From assembly GCA_041481485.1 (NCBI GenBank), contig JBGPBY010000424.1, forward strand, positions 1 through 6,550: a DNA stretch of 6,550 nucleotides, written 5' to 3'. Position 1 is the first letter of the stretch. Each line of letters begins with the position of its first letter. The position numbers and the translations under genes were made by a program. The notes under the pieces were generated by a model, which ran no database searches, was not told the origin of the DNA, and was given only the letters and a program-made list of their open reading frames with translations. The DNA is from JBGPBY01 sp041481485 (GTDB lineage: Bacteria > Acidobacteriota > Terriglobia > 20CM-2-55-15). Positions 6,491 through 6,550 of the stretch are shown piece after piece.

Positions 6491-6550
6491 GACAATTGAA
6501 CAGTGAACAGTGAACATTTCCCCGAAGAAATGTTCAATGTTCACTGTTCA
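6491..6550. repeat. Heptamer-built palindrome, copy 2 (cut by the window edge)
   Basis: It begins GACAATTGAACA like the inner arm of copy 1, runs through AGTGAAC heptamers to CATTTCCCC, then returns as the inverted complement. Arms 6497-6520 and 6527-6550 pair over 24 bp with one mismatch around the 6-nt loop CCCGAA. The right arm reaches the last base, so the outer end probably lies beyond the window. It lacks the GGCCCTCAACACT outer arm of copy 1 on the visible side. It sits about 70 bp upstream of the permease start. Confidence 0.9.

Overview
The window carries two minus-strand protein genes and three palindromic intergenic repeats. No tRNA, rRNA, CRISPR array or recognisable transposase gene is visible. 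The moderately GC-rich DNA, the kelch motifs of the type HTATLLxxGKVLIxGG, the MBG/YDG-like repeats with YDxxPHTA cores and a stand-alone MacB-type permease together suggest a soil-type Gram-negative bacterium, most likely an acidobacterium. That placement is inference, because there is no phylogenetic marker here.

Layout from left to right. Positions 1-81 hold a GC-rich double hairpin of interspersed-repeat type at the 3' side of the first gene. Positions 82-4803 (minus) encode a 1573-residue exported multidomain protein. Its order is: Sec signal peptide; beta-rich N-terminal region; Asp-rich calcium-site-like motif; metzincin-type zinc protease domain (HELGHTFGLSH plus an SVMNY Met-turn); nine tandem ADLGE pentapeptides; Fn3-like domain; MBG-like domain; three YDG/MBG-like repeats of about 78 residues; and a seven-bladed kelch propeller. 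Positions 4804-5085 are its upstream region, with an AT-rich patch holding a possible promoter and operator-like repeated motifs. Positions 5086-5201 form a large, essentially loopless palindrome built from tandem 7-bp units. Positions 5209-6417 (minus) encode a 402-residue MacB/FtsX-type ABC transporter permease. Positions 6418-6490 are its short leader region, and 6491-6550 is a second member of the heptamer palindrome family, cut by the window edge.

The permease lies upstream of the protease on the same strand, but the 405-bp gap with a large palindrome and a separate candidate promoter argues against one operon. Nothing in the sequence links the two genes functionally. The most unusual elements are the perfectly conserved ADLGE tract, whose codons have drifted while its residues have not, and the heptamer palindromes that bracket the permease gene.
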